Positions 21,665 through 33,443 of a stretch of 64,000 bases of DNA are shown here, piece by piece. Every line of letters begins with the position of its first letter. Position 1 is the first letter of the stretch. This DNA is from Ecdyonurus torrentis (taxonomy: Eukaryota > Arthropoda > Insecta > Ephemeroptera > Heptageniidae): the NCBI GenBank assembly GCA_949318235.1, contig OX439134.1:19697170-19761169 (forward strand). Reading direction: 5' to 3'. The translations under genes and the position numbers were made by a program. Under the pieces are notes generated by a model. The model saw nothing but the letters and a program-made list of their open reading frames with translations, was not told the DNA's origin and did no database searches.

Positions 21665-21790
21665 TTTATAACTTCGTTACGTTATACACTCACTACTCCG
21701 AGAAAAAGTTACGTTACTCGTTACAGTTTTTGAAAAGTAACGACACTACGTTACTCACTACTCTTAAAAGTAGTGAAGTTACTCATTAGG
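21665..21790. repeat. GTTACTC motif cluster (S1)
   Basis: GTTAC, GTTACTC, AAAGTAACG and related words occur about ten times in both orientations in about 120 bases. S3 has an extra GTT at about 47231. It resembles subterminal transposon repeats. Confidence 0.5.
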
Positions 21791-21814
21791 TAATTCAAAT
21801 ATTTAAAAAAAAAA

Positions 21815-21985
21815 TGTAATGAAAATCGAGCTTTTTTCTTCATAGGCTCGAAAGCTTGTTTTCAAACTTCGGCTCAAATATCGAGCTATCCAAGCTTTGG
21901 CTCGTTTGTCGAGTTTAAGCTCGATATCAAGCAAAACCCGGGTTTCAAGTCAAACCGCGCTATAAATTTTCAGCCCGGGCTAAAA
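21815..21985. repeat. CTCGA/GAGC motif cluster (S1)
   Basis: ATCGAGC, GGCTCGAAAGC, CGGCTCAAA, TCGAGCTATC, GGCTCGTTTGTCGAG, AAGCTCGATATC and paired CCCGGG words lie in about 170 bases. The copies in S3 and S4 are nearly identical, and S4's hAT palindrome inserted just after it. Confidence 0.5.
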
Positions 21986-22173
21986 AAAAATCAAGTTTTT
22001 ACTAGCTCTAATAGGAACTAATGAAGTAAAATAATAAGTCAAAGAATTATTGTTTACTTATACGATAGTAAATATTATTTATTTTTATAAAATTGTTTCA
22101 ATATTAATATAATATTAATACAAAAGAATATAATATGCTAATTCTATAACTATTATCTTTTGTGTGAGCCTGA

Positions 22174-22774
22174 CGTGATCCTCGTGAGTAGAAGGAAGGG
22201 GCACTTGGGCTGAAGTGCCTACCCCGCTAAGGTTCTCGTACACCCTACAATGGGTGATATTTGATAGTACCTCTGCAGGTAGCAAAGCTATCGATCGAAC
22301 GCAGATCGCACGGCTAAAAGGCAATCTCACAATACGAGTGCGGTTCTCGCGGCTTATGCTTGGCGGCTAGCTCTCGCGTGACTCGCCGGTATATTACGCT
22401 GTACGCGCTATATGTTGACTGACATTTTCTGAATGGATCAACATGCGTACACACGCAAAAAAAAAAAAAAAAAAAAAATTAAAAACTGGCCTGTAAATAA
22501 AATGAGTTCTATCCTTTAGCCTTATTATACTATATTTCAAAGTTTTTTTCTTCTATATACACACCTGACACAAAAATATTAATAAAAAAACTTTTATGTA
22601 TTGCTCGATTGCTCGCACTCGTATGTGAGATTGCCTACGCGCGAGCTGCGTTCGAACGTTAGCTTTGCTACCTACAGAGGTACTATCAAATATCACCCAT
22701 AGTAGGGTGTTCGAGAACCGTAGCGGGGTAGGCACTTCAGCCCAAGTGCCCCTTCCTTCTACTCTCGTGTCACG
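22174..22774. mobile_element. 0.6-kb foldback element with about 190-bp arms, S1
   Basis: The left arm from CGTGATCCTCGTGAGTAG and the right arm ending CTCTCGTGTCACG are inverted copies over about 190 bases with roughly 10% difference. The arms are GC-rich (GGGGCACTTGGGCTGAAGTG), and the AT-rich middle has a poly-A at 22457-22478. Antisense ORFs in it are mirror images of the arms, not genes. Copies are in S3 and S4 only. Confidence 0.85.
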
Positions 22775-23378
22775 ATATACACAATAATATAACACATGAT
22801 TGATACGTGCGTGCACCTTGCAGCACTATAACAGAGATGTGTGACCTCCCTAAGTATAAGCTAACTGACTTAACTACCCGTTGCTCCCTATGCTTATAAT
22901 ATACTGTGATGTACCTTCTGGAGCAATTTTACATACAGGTTAGAGGTGAATTGATTGTCCGAGATTTATCTCGTAAAAGATCAATGCGGGATGCGCCCTG
23001 CGATATTATCTTATTTAGGCAGATGTGTTGTAAATCGTAAAATTTACACAAAACAACAACGTTATAAAAAGGATATTGGCGAAGTGCGAATATGAAATAA
23101 TATTAATTATTTATTAAAGTTATGCAACACGAGTTTAAGTTGCAAACTTAAATTAAATATGTGTTTTTAATTAAATATAAATTTTCTCTTACAATTTTAC
23201 AATCATAGCAAAATAATAATAGTAAAATAAGGAAAAACATCTACTGCGTGATTTGACTAAAAAAATGGAAAGGAAAAAACATCTGAAATTTTGCACAGTG
23301 ATACATTTGGATAGGTTGTCTTCTAACATGACGTACTACATTTTATTTTAGTATTGAAAATTAACTAAGCTGTGTACC

Positions 23379-23498
23379 CAGCTCTGGCCAAAAGTTCCCG
23401 AACGTGGCAGCGGCGGTCGCTGTGTTTTCTCATAAAGATAACATAGCGTGGTTGCAGGTTGCCTATGCAAATCGTTCGGGAACTTTTGGCCAGAGCTG
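23379..23498. mobile_element. Tc1/mariner-like miniature element, S2 copy
   Basis: Same 120-bp element; the left flank is altered (GTACC before CAGCTCTGG). Confidence 0.85.
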
Positions 23499-23604
23499 TA
23501 CATCAAAAGTCTGTACTTTACATGCAGAGGTTTAATTACGCAGTGTGATGTGAGAGTGTCAAATGTTCAGTTGTCTAAATTTGTTTGCTTGTTTTTGCTT
23601 ACAG

Positions 23605-23703
23605 ATGAGGAGAAGTCCGTAGTGGACCCTGCTGTGAGTTGTGCAGATAAGCAGACCACCAAGATTAAACAGCTGCCGATTGTGAACGCCACACTACAAG
23701 ATC
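23605..23703 (+). CDS. Exon B, S2 copy
   Basis: Identical to the S1 exon, with the same acceptor, donor and phase. It lies 6882 bases downstream of S1 B, so a transcript crossing S1-S2 could carry two consecutive 33-residue segments. Confidence 0.55.
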
Positions 23704-23818
23704 GTAAGTGTTGCCTGCCCTCCTTATTCAACTTCAAGTTGTCCCTTTCACACACAACACATTTAAATTGAATTATTTTCTGTCAATATACATATTACTT
23801 AAATTTGATTTTGATTAC

Positions 23819-23860
<42 letters not shown>

Positions 23861-24109
23861 ATGAGCTAAACTTTTTCTTCTAATCAAATGGTGAATTATC
23901 CATCAATTATGTGCATGCACGGATAAAAAAATTATTACATACATAACTTATGCTGCCGTATAGTAAAGGAATGTGGTTATTTTGAAACTTTATTAATTGT
24001 GTGTGTATAGTATCACATAAATTATTAAAGAAATTTTGCTTAAATTGATCATAATTATTGTACGTAATTTTTTTTATCTATAGCATGAAATGGTTTTAAA
24101 CAATATATA

Positions 24110-24407
24110 GGGTGTATGTGCAGGACGTCATACTGAATTTACTGTGACGCCATACTGGAGCATTAAATAACATTGCTTAGAATAAGACAAAGTTGATTTT
24201 TGGCTTGAAAATTAGTTTTTTTTTTTTTTTTTTTTTTTTTGAATACTTGAAAACATTCTGTTAACAGTATCATATTGCTCTCAAAAATATTGCTAAAGTG
24301 TTTTTAAACTATAGCAAACTATGTCATTTTACAATACCAGCTCATGCTCATATTATTTATTGTAGTGCTCAAATTTGGCGTCAACTTTTATATGTTTGCA
24401 ACCACCA
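24110..24407. mobile_element. Family T1 element with internal poly-T, S2
   Basis: Homologue of 17233-17536 with a shorter poly-T. Confidence 0.7.
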
Positions 24408-25144
24408 TATATTTTTAGAAAGCATGTTATTATATTTTTTGTTATGTGTAGAAATTTGTGATTATATACTTATTTATTTATTTTGGTAGATAATATTTTT
24501 TCATTATAATTTTACTATTGTATTGTCAACCATTCTTTATCTATTGAAATTGCATGTTTTTGCGGTGTTGTTAATTGTTATTTTTGTTGTTTTTAATTTG
24601 ACGAAGTTTTTATTTACAAGTTAAAGTCTGCATTTTTTTTTTATTGACTATCGGACGGTTCAAAATAAAAATATTTTGATACTGGCATAATATATAAGTG
24701 CGTCGCTTTAGACAATCATATCGTAGGCAGTGTAGCAATTAAACTAGAACCCCTAATTTTATACCCATTCTTGGACTTGATACCCAAAATTTCTCTAACG
24801 ATACTATAGTCTCACATTATATCGATATTGCCCACGATTACGATAGTTTTTCGATAACGATAACTCAAGGTCCATATATATATAAGAGGTTAGATGCTTC
24901 GGGAAAAGTTTTGGCCAAGGTTACGCAGCTTAAAGAAATTCACCAAAGACGTCATATCACCACTTGCATCTTGGTTCACCTTATCAGTGACGTAATTGGT
25001 GAACGGCATCGTATTGGCTTAGAACCAAAAGTACAATCTATCGCAAAATGAAATCTAATAGCGCCAGCTTTGTGCTGCGCTCAACCTCTTTATTATAAAA
25101 TGTTTTAAATCTTACTTCATGATTGCATATCCTGCCTCATTTAT

Positions 25145-25146
<2 letters not shown>

Positions 25147-25194
<48 letters not shown>
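25147..25194. repeat. (TA)n microsatellite, S2
   Basis: About 24 TA repeats. S5 has a shorter tract at 56751-56781; S1, S3 and S4 have TATATATATTCTATATAT there. Confidence 0.95.
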
Positions 25195-25198
<4 letters not shown>

Positions 25199-26064
25199 TG
25201 CCTTTTTTTTTTCTTTCGTATATTTAGTGTACTATTTTTGTGATTTTTTTCTTTCTTTTTAAACATAAGTATCGTTATCGATGCGACGATGATAATATCG
25301 TCAATTTTTTGTCAAGTCGTAACAATAACGATACGTTTATAAAACTATTAATCTATAACGCATCGACATAACCAAATATCATTAATACGATAATCGAAAC
25401 CTAAACTATACTAAGAATACCTTGTAGTATTACTAACGCGTTTGTTTGTTTGTTTTTTTTTTTTTTAATAGCCCATAATAGATGTGATGGGATAAGAAAA
25501 CAAAACAATAGAAGTTTTGGCAATTTCTTGTGAGTTATATATGATATTGCCGCACTATTTACAAGTTTGTGACAAAACTATAATATATTGATATTGCTAA
25601 GGTTAGAAATAAAAAATGAGAAATACTTGCACACACACAGTTACGTGTTTTAAGACAATGAAAGATTGAAAGAATATCTCAACACCAACATAATTAGCAG
25701 AAATTTTTATGTTTCCAAAAAAAAAATAATAATAATAATAATAAAAAATACTTTGCTATAGCTGCAATGTGTCAATATATTGTTATAATAATTGCATTGA
25801 TCATAAATCAATAGAATACTACAATATTCAGATAATATTATTTATTTCAAATAAGTATACAGTAAGAATATACACAGAATTCATAGGTTAGCATTTTTTA
25901 TTATATTTTCTTGTGTTTTTACCATTTATTAGTGGTTGGATTTTTCTTGAAACTTGTTATGTTTTCATTCATTATAATTTATTACTTATTATTGAGCAAC
26001 TATTATTATTTAAATTATTATAGTACCATTTTAAATATATTATTATTAATAATTATTGTGCTAT

Positions 26065-26328
26065 GGTAGAGACTCAGTTGTTGGCAGGTCTCAATTGTTG
26101 GCAGATGGGTTAATGAAAACTTAAAAAACTTAATATCTCCTTAACCAATAAAGCTAGAGATTTAAAACTTGAAAATTTGGATACCCAGGGTATAGGATTG
26201 GACTCGATGGTGGCATCAAAAATACTCTCAAGTCAATATTTCTCTAAGTGCCAACAACTGAAAATCGACCATTTCCATTTAAATAACATGTAAAAAGCCG
26301 TTAGCATGCCAACAACTGAGTCTCTACC
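26065..26328. mobile_element. 264-bp miniature element private to S2
   Basis: GGTAGAGACTCAGTTGTTGG at the left and its complement at the right (CCAACAACTGAGTCTCTACC), a perfect terminal inverted repeat of at least 20 bases, with two further internal TTGTTGGCAG/TGCCAACAACTG words. S5, S1 and S3 carry the uninterrupted site TGTGCTATTATCC. The target duplication is unclear (TGCTAT versus TGTTAT). No coding capacity. Confidence 0.85.
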
Positions 26329-26342
26329 ATGTTATCCAAAAG

Positions 26343-26453
26343 CTATAGGGTGTATGCACATGACGTAAAAATTAATTCACTTGGCCGCCATACTGGAGAA
26401 ATAAATAACATTGCTACGCATAGGACAAACTTCATTGTTTTTGCTATTTTTCT
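26343..26453. other. S2-to-L2 joint inside a T1 element
   Basis: The left half of the distal T1 element (GGGTGTATGCACATGACG start) continues to GCTATTTTTCT, then changes to L-specific ATATAATAATAGAAATA. The matching complete element in S1 continues TTGCGAAAACAGC instead. The same joint occurs at 57666-57778 and at 1-98. Confidence 0.85.
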
Positions 26454-26487
26454 ATATAATAATAGAAATAAATAATATAATAAAATA

Positions 26488-26704
26488 ATATCGAGGGCTA
26501 CGCGGCATTTCAGTACTATAGTGCAATCTCCGCCGATGCATTTTTGGCCATGTGCATTCTCCGCGCTCACCTTTTTTGAAACATCTTTTATACGCTTAGC
26601 CTGTACAGATATGCCATTAGTAGGCGTGGAGTAGATTGCACATTTGCCAAAATTGCACCCGCGAAGATTGCACAAGTACCGAAATGCCGCGTAGCCCTTG
26701 ATAT
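26488..26704. mobile_element. Miniature element, L2 copy of 133-349
   Basis: Same 217-bp inverted-repeat element at the same place in unit L2. Confidence 0.8.
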
Positions 26705-27192
26705 GCACTGATATTGATGCTCCTCCTGAATAAAACTGACCAAAGCGTTAATCTCTCCAAATGATAAATATATGGGGAAACTTTAACGCAAGCGGTCACA
26801 TTTATTTGGGAGGAGTGGTATACTAAAACCTAGCTGGCTTTATCTTATACTTTCATCTGTATTATTATATCATTTACTTGAGTGTTGAGTGATCAAGCTT
26901 AACATTATATATTGATGTGGTTACTTGGTGTAGTTATAAATAATGACAGCACAACTTCCTTGGATATGATATACTCAGCTGGCTTGGTGTCTAGTAGTTG
27001 TGTGCATATTTATAACTACCTGCCTATTTATTCTATAGGAACAGGTCATATACTTTACTAAATACTGAATTAAACAGTGTTTTTCCCCTTTTAGATTATA
27101 CTTTATTTTCTCATGTGCCGTATAGTCTCAAATATAATATAAGAATTTTACATAAATGGTATAAACCGAATTGCTTTGTTTCTTAATTGCAG

Positions 27193-27286
27193 AGTAATTA
27201 TCAGTATTACAAACGTGAAGTTGCTCGCCTTGCGCCCGTATGCACTGCAGAAGTGTTCAATTCTCGCCACGCGCGTGTACGCACGG
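27193..27286 (+). CDS. Exon A, L2 copy
   Basis: The sequence and both splice signals are identical to the L1 exon at 836-929, and the flanking intron is nearly identical. No disabling change has accumulated, but the surrounding non-coding DNA is just as conserved, so conservation between copies is not evidence of selection. Confidence 0.5.
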
Positions 27287-27512
27287 GTAAGGCTTATTAC
27301 TGCCTGGTGCAATTGCGCACAAGAGGTACCGATTCTCTAGATCAACCTACATTAATCTCAGTGGTTACACCGCAAGTGCACTCTCAGACACTGGGCTGCC
27401 TTTGGTAGGAAGCCGCTCTCTGTCAGATAAGACAAGCCACCGTTGCCGGTGGCTGGGAGAGTGAAGTTTAGTTCGTTTTACCGAGTTCTCTACACCTCGT
27501 TTTTTCCCTCAG

Positions 27513-27604
27513 CAGAGGAGAATATTCCTAAGCGCAAGCGCGCCATCTACTTTGGAGATGGAGGGAATAATACTTACTTTTCTCCTCTTTCGCTGCAATA
27601 CTGA
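27513..27604 (+). CDS. Exon C, L2 copy
   Basis: Identical to 1156-1247, including acceptor and stop codon, 226 bases after the L2 exon A donor as in L1. The same doubts apply about strand. Confidence 0.35.
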
Positions 27605-28169
27605 ACACCTTCTGAGCAATGCGAAGTATGCAAATAACAAAGCAAACAAATATTTTCTTACCAAATAACTGTTGAGTACAAATAAAATAATATACATATT
27701 CTGCCCAAAACCCAAATTCAATATTAAAATGATTATGAATGCTAAAATAAATATATAAAAACTTTACCTTCAAACCATAGTAAAACACTATCTCAGTCGT
27801 AACTATTACGTAATATATAAATCGCAATCTACATACGCAAATCCGTTCATTATAATACCTAACTTTGCTGCATACGCCGTAGTGGGTTAATTAATGAAGT
27901 ACGGTATATTAACGTAGCGTGCAAAATGATAAAGTATCATTTTGCGATGTTATTTTACTTGAAACTTCATATTTGCGAAGTTTGACCAAACACATGTAAA
28001 AACAATATTGTTTTTATAGCTCCTGTAAGTTTACTGTATTCTTAACAGTCAATATATATAAAACCGTCAACTTCAAACCAACCCTAAATAAATGCTTAGC
28101 AAAGCGGTGCATTTCATAGTGTTTTGGAAATCATGACTGAATAAACAATAAAAATTATGTTGCATGCCT

Positions 28170-28246
28170 TTTTCTTCTTCTTCTTCTTCTTCTTCTTCTT
28201 CTTCTTCTTCTTCTTCTTCTTCTTCTTCTTCTTCTTCTTCTTCTTC
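28170..28246. repeat. (TTC)n microsatellite, L2
   Basis: About 25 TTC repeats at the homologous place in L2. Confidence 0.97.
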
Positions 28247-31200
28247 AAAATTATAAAAATAGTAATAAGATTTTTAGTGATATTTAATTTGAAGTTATAT
28301 ATGTCTACTAAAGTCTCTCTGATGAGATTTATCAATGGTGTATGAAATCAATTATTATTATTATTATTATTATTTTAATCGTGTAAAAAAAGCATTATTA
28401 TAGTTTTCTCTGCAGAGTAGAATTTTAATAGCTGCATAAAAAGTTTATAATTTGTTCTAATTTATCAACTTAGAAATACATGTTCTGTTCTATAGAGCAC
28501 ATCTTTCAGATTTGTAATTAAGATGTCAAATTTACACTTCAGGAAAATAAGGGGAAAAACATAAGCATTTTAATATCACAAAACACTTTTAGTTTAAACA
28601 TTAGTTGGGCTCAAAACTCAATCGTAGCTCCATAGAAGTGTTCAAAAAATTTCACAGAAAATCCGCACAATATTTGCATACTAACTTTGGTCTGTTTCTG
28701 TTGTCAGAAATAGAAATATTAAAATGCAAGTTAATACTTTACAGTATTTACATACTCTCTTGTGATGGTGCTACGTACATTGTGGCAAAAATTGTCATCA
28801 GTTTTGTGTGGATCCCATTTTTTGTTTAATGCATTAAAAAAAGAATTATTATTAGGGCTATTATTATTATTTTCATATGTGTTATCTATGCATTGCTTTG
28901 AGTTGTGCAAAATGTGTTTTAAAACAAAGTTATTCCGCTGTATGCAACTAAAAATAGTCTATCAATTATTCCCATATGGATCCATGTTTCGATCCCATGG
29001 ATATTTAGTGTTTCCCCACATGGATTTCATTTCTATTCATAGGAAACTGAATGTTTTTTCACATGGATAGTATGATATATCCATGGGGAATATATTGAAT
29101 TCCCCATGGATACTGCAGTTTTGCTTGGGAATTGTTGTGGGAAGTCTACTGCGGCTTTACTATATCTTGTAAAATTTAGTAACTTTGTTGTACAACATAG
29201 CTACAACACAGTTTTTTTTATGGTTAAATGTGAGTTAAAGCCATAGACCACATAAAAAAACATGTGCTTTTTAATGAATAAACACAAAATGGGATCTTCA
29301 AAACCGATGTCAATTTTTACCAGAATGTTAATGTAGCCCCACAAGAGAGTGTGAAAAAACTGTAAACTATGCAATTTGTGTGAAAATTCATGTTTATGAC
29401 ATCAGAAATATGCAAAAATTAGTATTAACATGTTGTGCGGGTTGCATAAATCGAATTTTCTGATCACTGCTACGGGGCTACTGTTGGGTTTTGAGACAAA
29501 TTAATGTTATTTACGTAAATCCCATCAAGTGTTTTGTGATATAAATGCTTATGTTTTTCTTTGTGGTCTATTCCTTTAATCTTATTTTATTTAAATTATA
29601 CATTGATTTTTATTCCATTGATAAATCTCATCAATATTTGAGAATTGACAGAAAGCTGTATATGTACCAATTAAAAAAAAAGTGATAAGTATTAAAAATA
29701 TATTTTTATATTGCATGTATACAATATTGGTGATAGTAGATTAGAGAAATATATTAAACATTATACAATATACTACTTTCAAAATTATCACATTCATTTG
29801 TTATTATATTTTATTATTATTTGTTATTAAAAAAAAAAAACAATGAATTAAATTAATGTTTTGAAAGTGATATATTGTTTTGATGTTACTGCAGATGATG
29901 TTTAATAAAAATATGATATTTACAAAAAAAAATGAATTTTCTTATTATTGTACCCATTTCTGTTGTCACAAATAAGTAGCTCAATTATAAAGGTTCTGGT
30001 TTAATTGATGGTGAAGGTCAATGTTAGTATTGTGGTAAATGGTTTATTATATAGTAGAGTGTAGATCCAATTTTTTTTTTTTTTTTTTGTGTGTAGTTAT
30101 TATTTTTTAAATTTCTCATTCTTTTTTCTTCTCTGTGATTTTTTCCTTTTCTTCACAAAACTTTACCCTTTTTTTACAGAATTATTATTATTATTATTTT
30201 TACAATGTGTTAATGACGTTTACAGTAAGGAGCGACATACTTGCCTCAAGTATTATTATAACCCATGAATTAATGGTTGATCCATGTTTGACTGTTCATC
30301 TACGTGTGTGTGTCCATACACACACACACAATTAACACCATGTACCGTACCTTTACATGTCTTCCAACTCTTGGCTGATTTTTTTAGACACGCTGTTTTA
30401 AATTTCTCTCTCTAGGGAACACTTGTGATACGCGTGGGGGCAATTTGAACTATTATATGATAAGGATTGATGAGGCTGACTAAAGGTCAGAAATGATATA
30501 ATGTATGACGTAAACAGAGATAACCACTCAGAATTCTTGCGCTCAGGTGACAACAAGACCTCAAACCTTTGTAAAGCAGTATTTGTAATATAGTAGTTTT
30601 GGCTGCCAATCGCGGCGCTATAGAATGTAAAAGCTTGAATCATGCTTGTCTACAAATTTAATTTATACAGGGAGTTGGAAGATATGTAAGGGACATTGAA
30701 TTAACACACAATGTTTTTCCCAAGATGGGCATATTTACACAAACATATGTACTCTAGAGTGCAGAGTATTATGATAAATAATATCGTCTTACAAGAAATT
30801 TATTATATTTTTAAAAATTATGATGTGTTTTTTGGTTGGGTAATTTTTTTTATGGTATAGTAAAGTTTTTTTTGCAGTCATAGTAGTGTATGATGTTTAG
30901 TTAACAGGATAAAGCATAAAATGTAAAATTCAATTTACATTCAATTGCGTTAAGTATCAATATTTTGTTCGATTTATATTTATTGGGTGATTGTTTTAGT
31001 ATGGCGTATAAACTTTTTTCTTCATCGTATTTATTGACACTATTTTGGTATCATATATTGATTTTTTATAACGTAGATTGATACACTAGAAAATAGAATT
31101 TAAAATAGTTACATAAATATTCATTATTTTTGTAGTTTTTTTGTTGCTATTTTTATATTTATGAACTTGCAAAAATTTTAAAAAAATTTACAATAGATAA

Positions 31201-31418
31201 TTCCGTTCTCTCTGACACATAGTGTTTAGTTTTTTTTTTTTTTAAATATCTAGCATATTAAAGATGAGCCTCCGAGGATACACACATGGCGTTTGGACGA
31301 AATGAGAGCTTATCACACTGCGTATCTTAAACACACATACAGGACTGACCTATCTTGCAGGTAAAAATTCGGACTGAGCATGCGAGAGAAAGGATCACAA
31401 AATGATAGGGACTCTATA

Positions 31419-31708
31419 GGGTGTATGCATTTAGTCGACGCCATGTTGGATAACTCAATAACATGGGTGGCATAGGAAAATAACTCATTTTGCCAGTTTA
31501 AAACCATTATGCAATATCTTTGAGAACATTGATGTTGTAAATATGTTGAATTAGTATCTCAAGTATGTCAGAAAAATAACAATAACAAATTAACCGATTT
31601 CCCAAAGAAAATTGATTTCAATAAAGTTTGTCCTATGCTGAGCAATGTAATCCACTACTCCAGTATGGCCTCCAAGTGCATTAAATATGACTTCATCCGC
31701 ATACACCC
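31419..31708. mobile_element. Family T1 element, L2 copy
   Basis: Same element as 5060-5356 but lacking 7-8 bases near the left end (TTTAGTCGACG in place of the longer form shared by L1 and L3). Confidence 0.8.
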
Positions 31709-31769
31709 TACAGGGATCTCCAGATCTCCAGTCGCTAGGAAAAAAAATTATACGTATCAATGCATCATG

Positions 31770-31808
<39 letters not shown>

Positions 31809-32665
31809 TCTCCGATTTATAACCTAATACTTCTGCTGGTAATACTTATGAAATGAAACCTTTTGTTTCTTCTTTTTATTATTTTTAATGTGATTTATTA
31901 TTATTGAAATGTGAGTGTATAAAACTATAAATTATAGAAATCTTATTCCGGGTTACGTTTCAGTTTTTTCTCTTTTTTTGCCATCATCGGTAATTCACCA
32001 CAGCTTTTTTATTTTTATTATTTATAGGTGTAAAAACTTGTGTTAATTTATACGTTTTTCCTCCATAAATGTAAAAAATATAAAAATAGTAATTAAAAAA
32101 AAAAAAAAAAAAAAAATGCATGTCCTAAAACATGAAATTATAATAAAACAGAAAATATAATGGATGGCAGTACTCTTTGTTTAAAAATAATATGCACTTT
32201 TTTTTTTTTTTTTTTTTTACTTCAGAGTTTGTAAAGGCAAAAGCCCGGCATATTATTACTTTGTGTCAAACACTGGAAATGCTTTTTAGAGTATTACTTG
32301 ATCCTTGATGGTTTAAGAAATAAGGAAGCATACTTATTGTATGATTGCAGGGCGGGTACTTAATTTTTATAGGTAAGTGTTCTTGTTTTGCACCAAGGAT
32401 GAATCTTAAAATAAGGCAGACAGTACGCAAATAGCCAAAAAATGTGAGTTTAACAATCTGCATGGTAATCCGCTTATTTAAGTCTGTTTACTCCATAATA
32501 AATAAATTGCAAAAACAGCGTGTAGGTTTTTTTAAAATTTATTTTATTATTTATTTGTATCTTCAAAACTTAAGTCGGATGCATATAAAGTATGAACAAT
32601 TTCAACTCCTTGAATTTTAAGGAAGATTTTAGTATTATTTCACTTTTACGACTTAGGTTTAAGAG

Positions 32666-32667
<2 letters not shown>

Positions 32668-32723
<56 letters not shown>
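32668..32723. repeat. (TA)n microsatellite, L2 (expanded)
   Basis: About 27 TA repeats where L1 (6627-6641) and L3 (63210-63224) have only about 7. Confidence 0.95.
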
Positions 32724-32725
<2 letters not shown>

Positions 32726-33257
32726 CTTATTTAATATCTTAAAAATTCGGTCATTTTTTATAAAACAAAAAAGGACCGCGGCCAGATAGCGAAATCTCAA
32801 TACAAATTAAACTTGATAAAATTGTTATTTCAATAGTTTTTATATTTATGAAATTGTAGCTTGAAAACTAAGATACGCGCCTATATGTTGTTTGTTTTGT
32901 AGATTTCGTTCAAGTATTTGAGCAATGGAGATTATCAGTTTAGCATGTATTGTGGGGAAGCTAAGGCTCCCCTAACTTAACATTACGCTTATAAGGAAAA
33001 ACTGTTTGTTTTTATTTATTTATTTGTTGTTTTATTTTTTATTTTTTACGATTTTTGAGGAAACCGCCGATTTCGGAGAAATTTCATTGAGAAATACTAG
33101 AGATACTTTTACGTATATTTTAAAATGGAAATTTTTAAAGTATTTTTGAGGCTGATGTGATAACTTCCATTCGCTGTACTATACCAAATTAAAAATAATA
33201 ATAAAAATAGTGTGCACTGCTTGCCTTCTTTAATAGAATGCCATGGTTGAACCTATA

Positions 33258-33443
33258 GGGTGGTTTCATTCATGTTAAATTCAATGCCATGGTTGAGCGA
33301 TAAATAACATGGGCCAGTATGGAATAGTAATAATAAATAGCTAATTTTCCAAAGAAAATGTCCCAAAACTACGTTTGTCCTATGCTGAGCAATGTTATTC
33401 GAGCATCGAAATGCATTCAGAATGACGTCATGCACACACACCC
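33258..33443. mobile_element. Family T1 element, L2 copy of 7175-7360
   Basis: Same 186-bp element with TATA on both sides. Confidence 0.8.

Larger units (their letters stand above)
16242..23119. repeat. Short tandem unit S1 (full form)
   Basis: The unit starts at a shared TTATGCAACA and recurs as S2-S5. In order it holds a Tc1-like miniature element, exon B, poly-T, a TATA-flanked element, the CGATAC element, a CGATA-rich stretch with a conserved short ORF, another TATA-flanked element, an inverted repeat with a G-run, GTTACTC and CTCGA motif clusters, and a 0.6-kb foldback. S1 is the most complete copy; it lacks the GACCCCTTGCAC insertion of S3/S4 and the hAT palindrome of S4. Confidence 0.92.
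23120..26453. repeat. Short tandem unit S2 (shortened, L-proximal form)
   Basis: S2 matches the first half of S1 but has no CGATAC element (the uninterrupted target is near 24680) and lacks everything after the middle of the terminal TATA-flanked element, where it passes into L2. It has a private miniature insertion at 26065-26328 and a long (TA)n at 25147-25194 that S5 shares in shorter form. Confidence 0.92.

Noticed and set aside
22553..22816. Antisense ORF with GTWAEVPTPLRF, and its partner at 22115
   Set aside because: Both are read from the two arms of the foldback element and mirror each other; no splice signals or start context support a gene.
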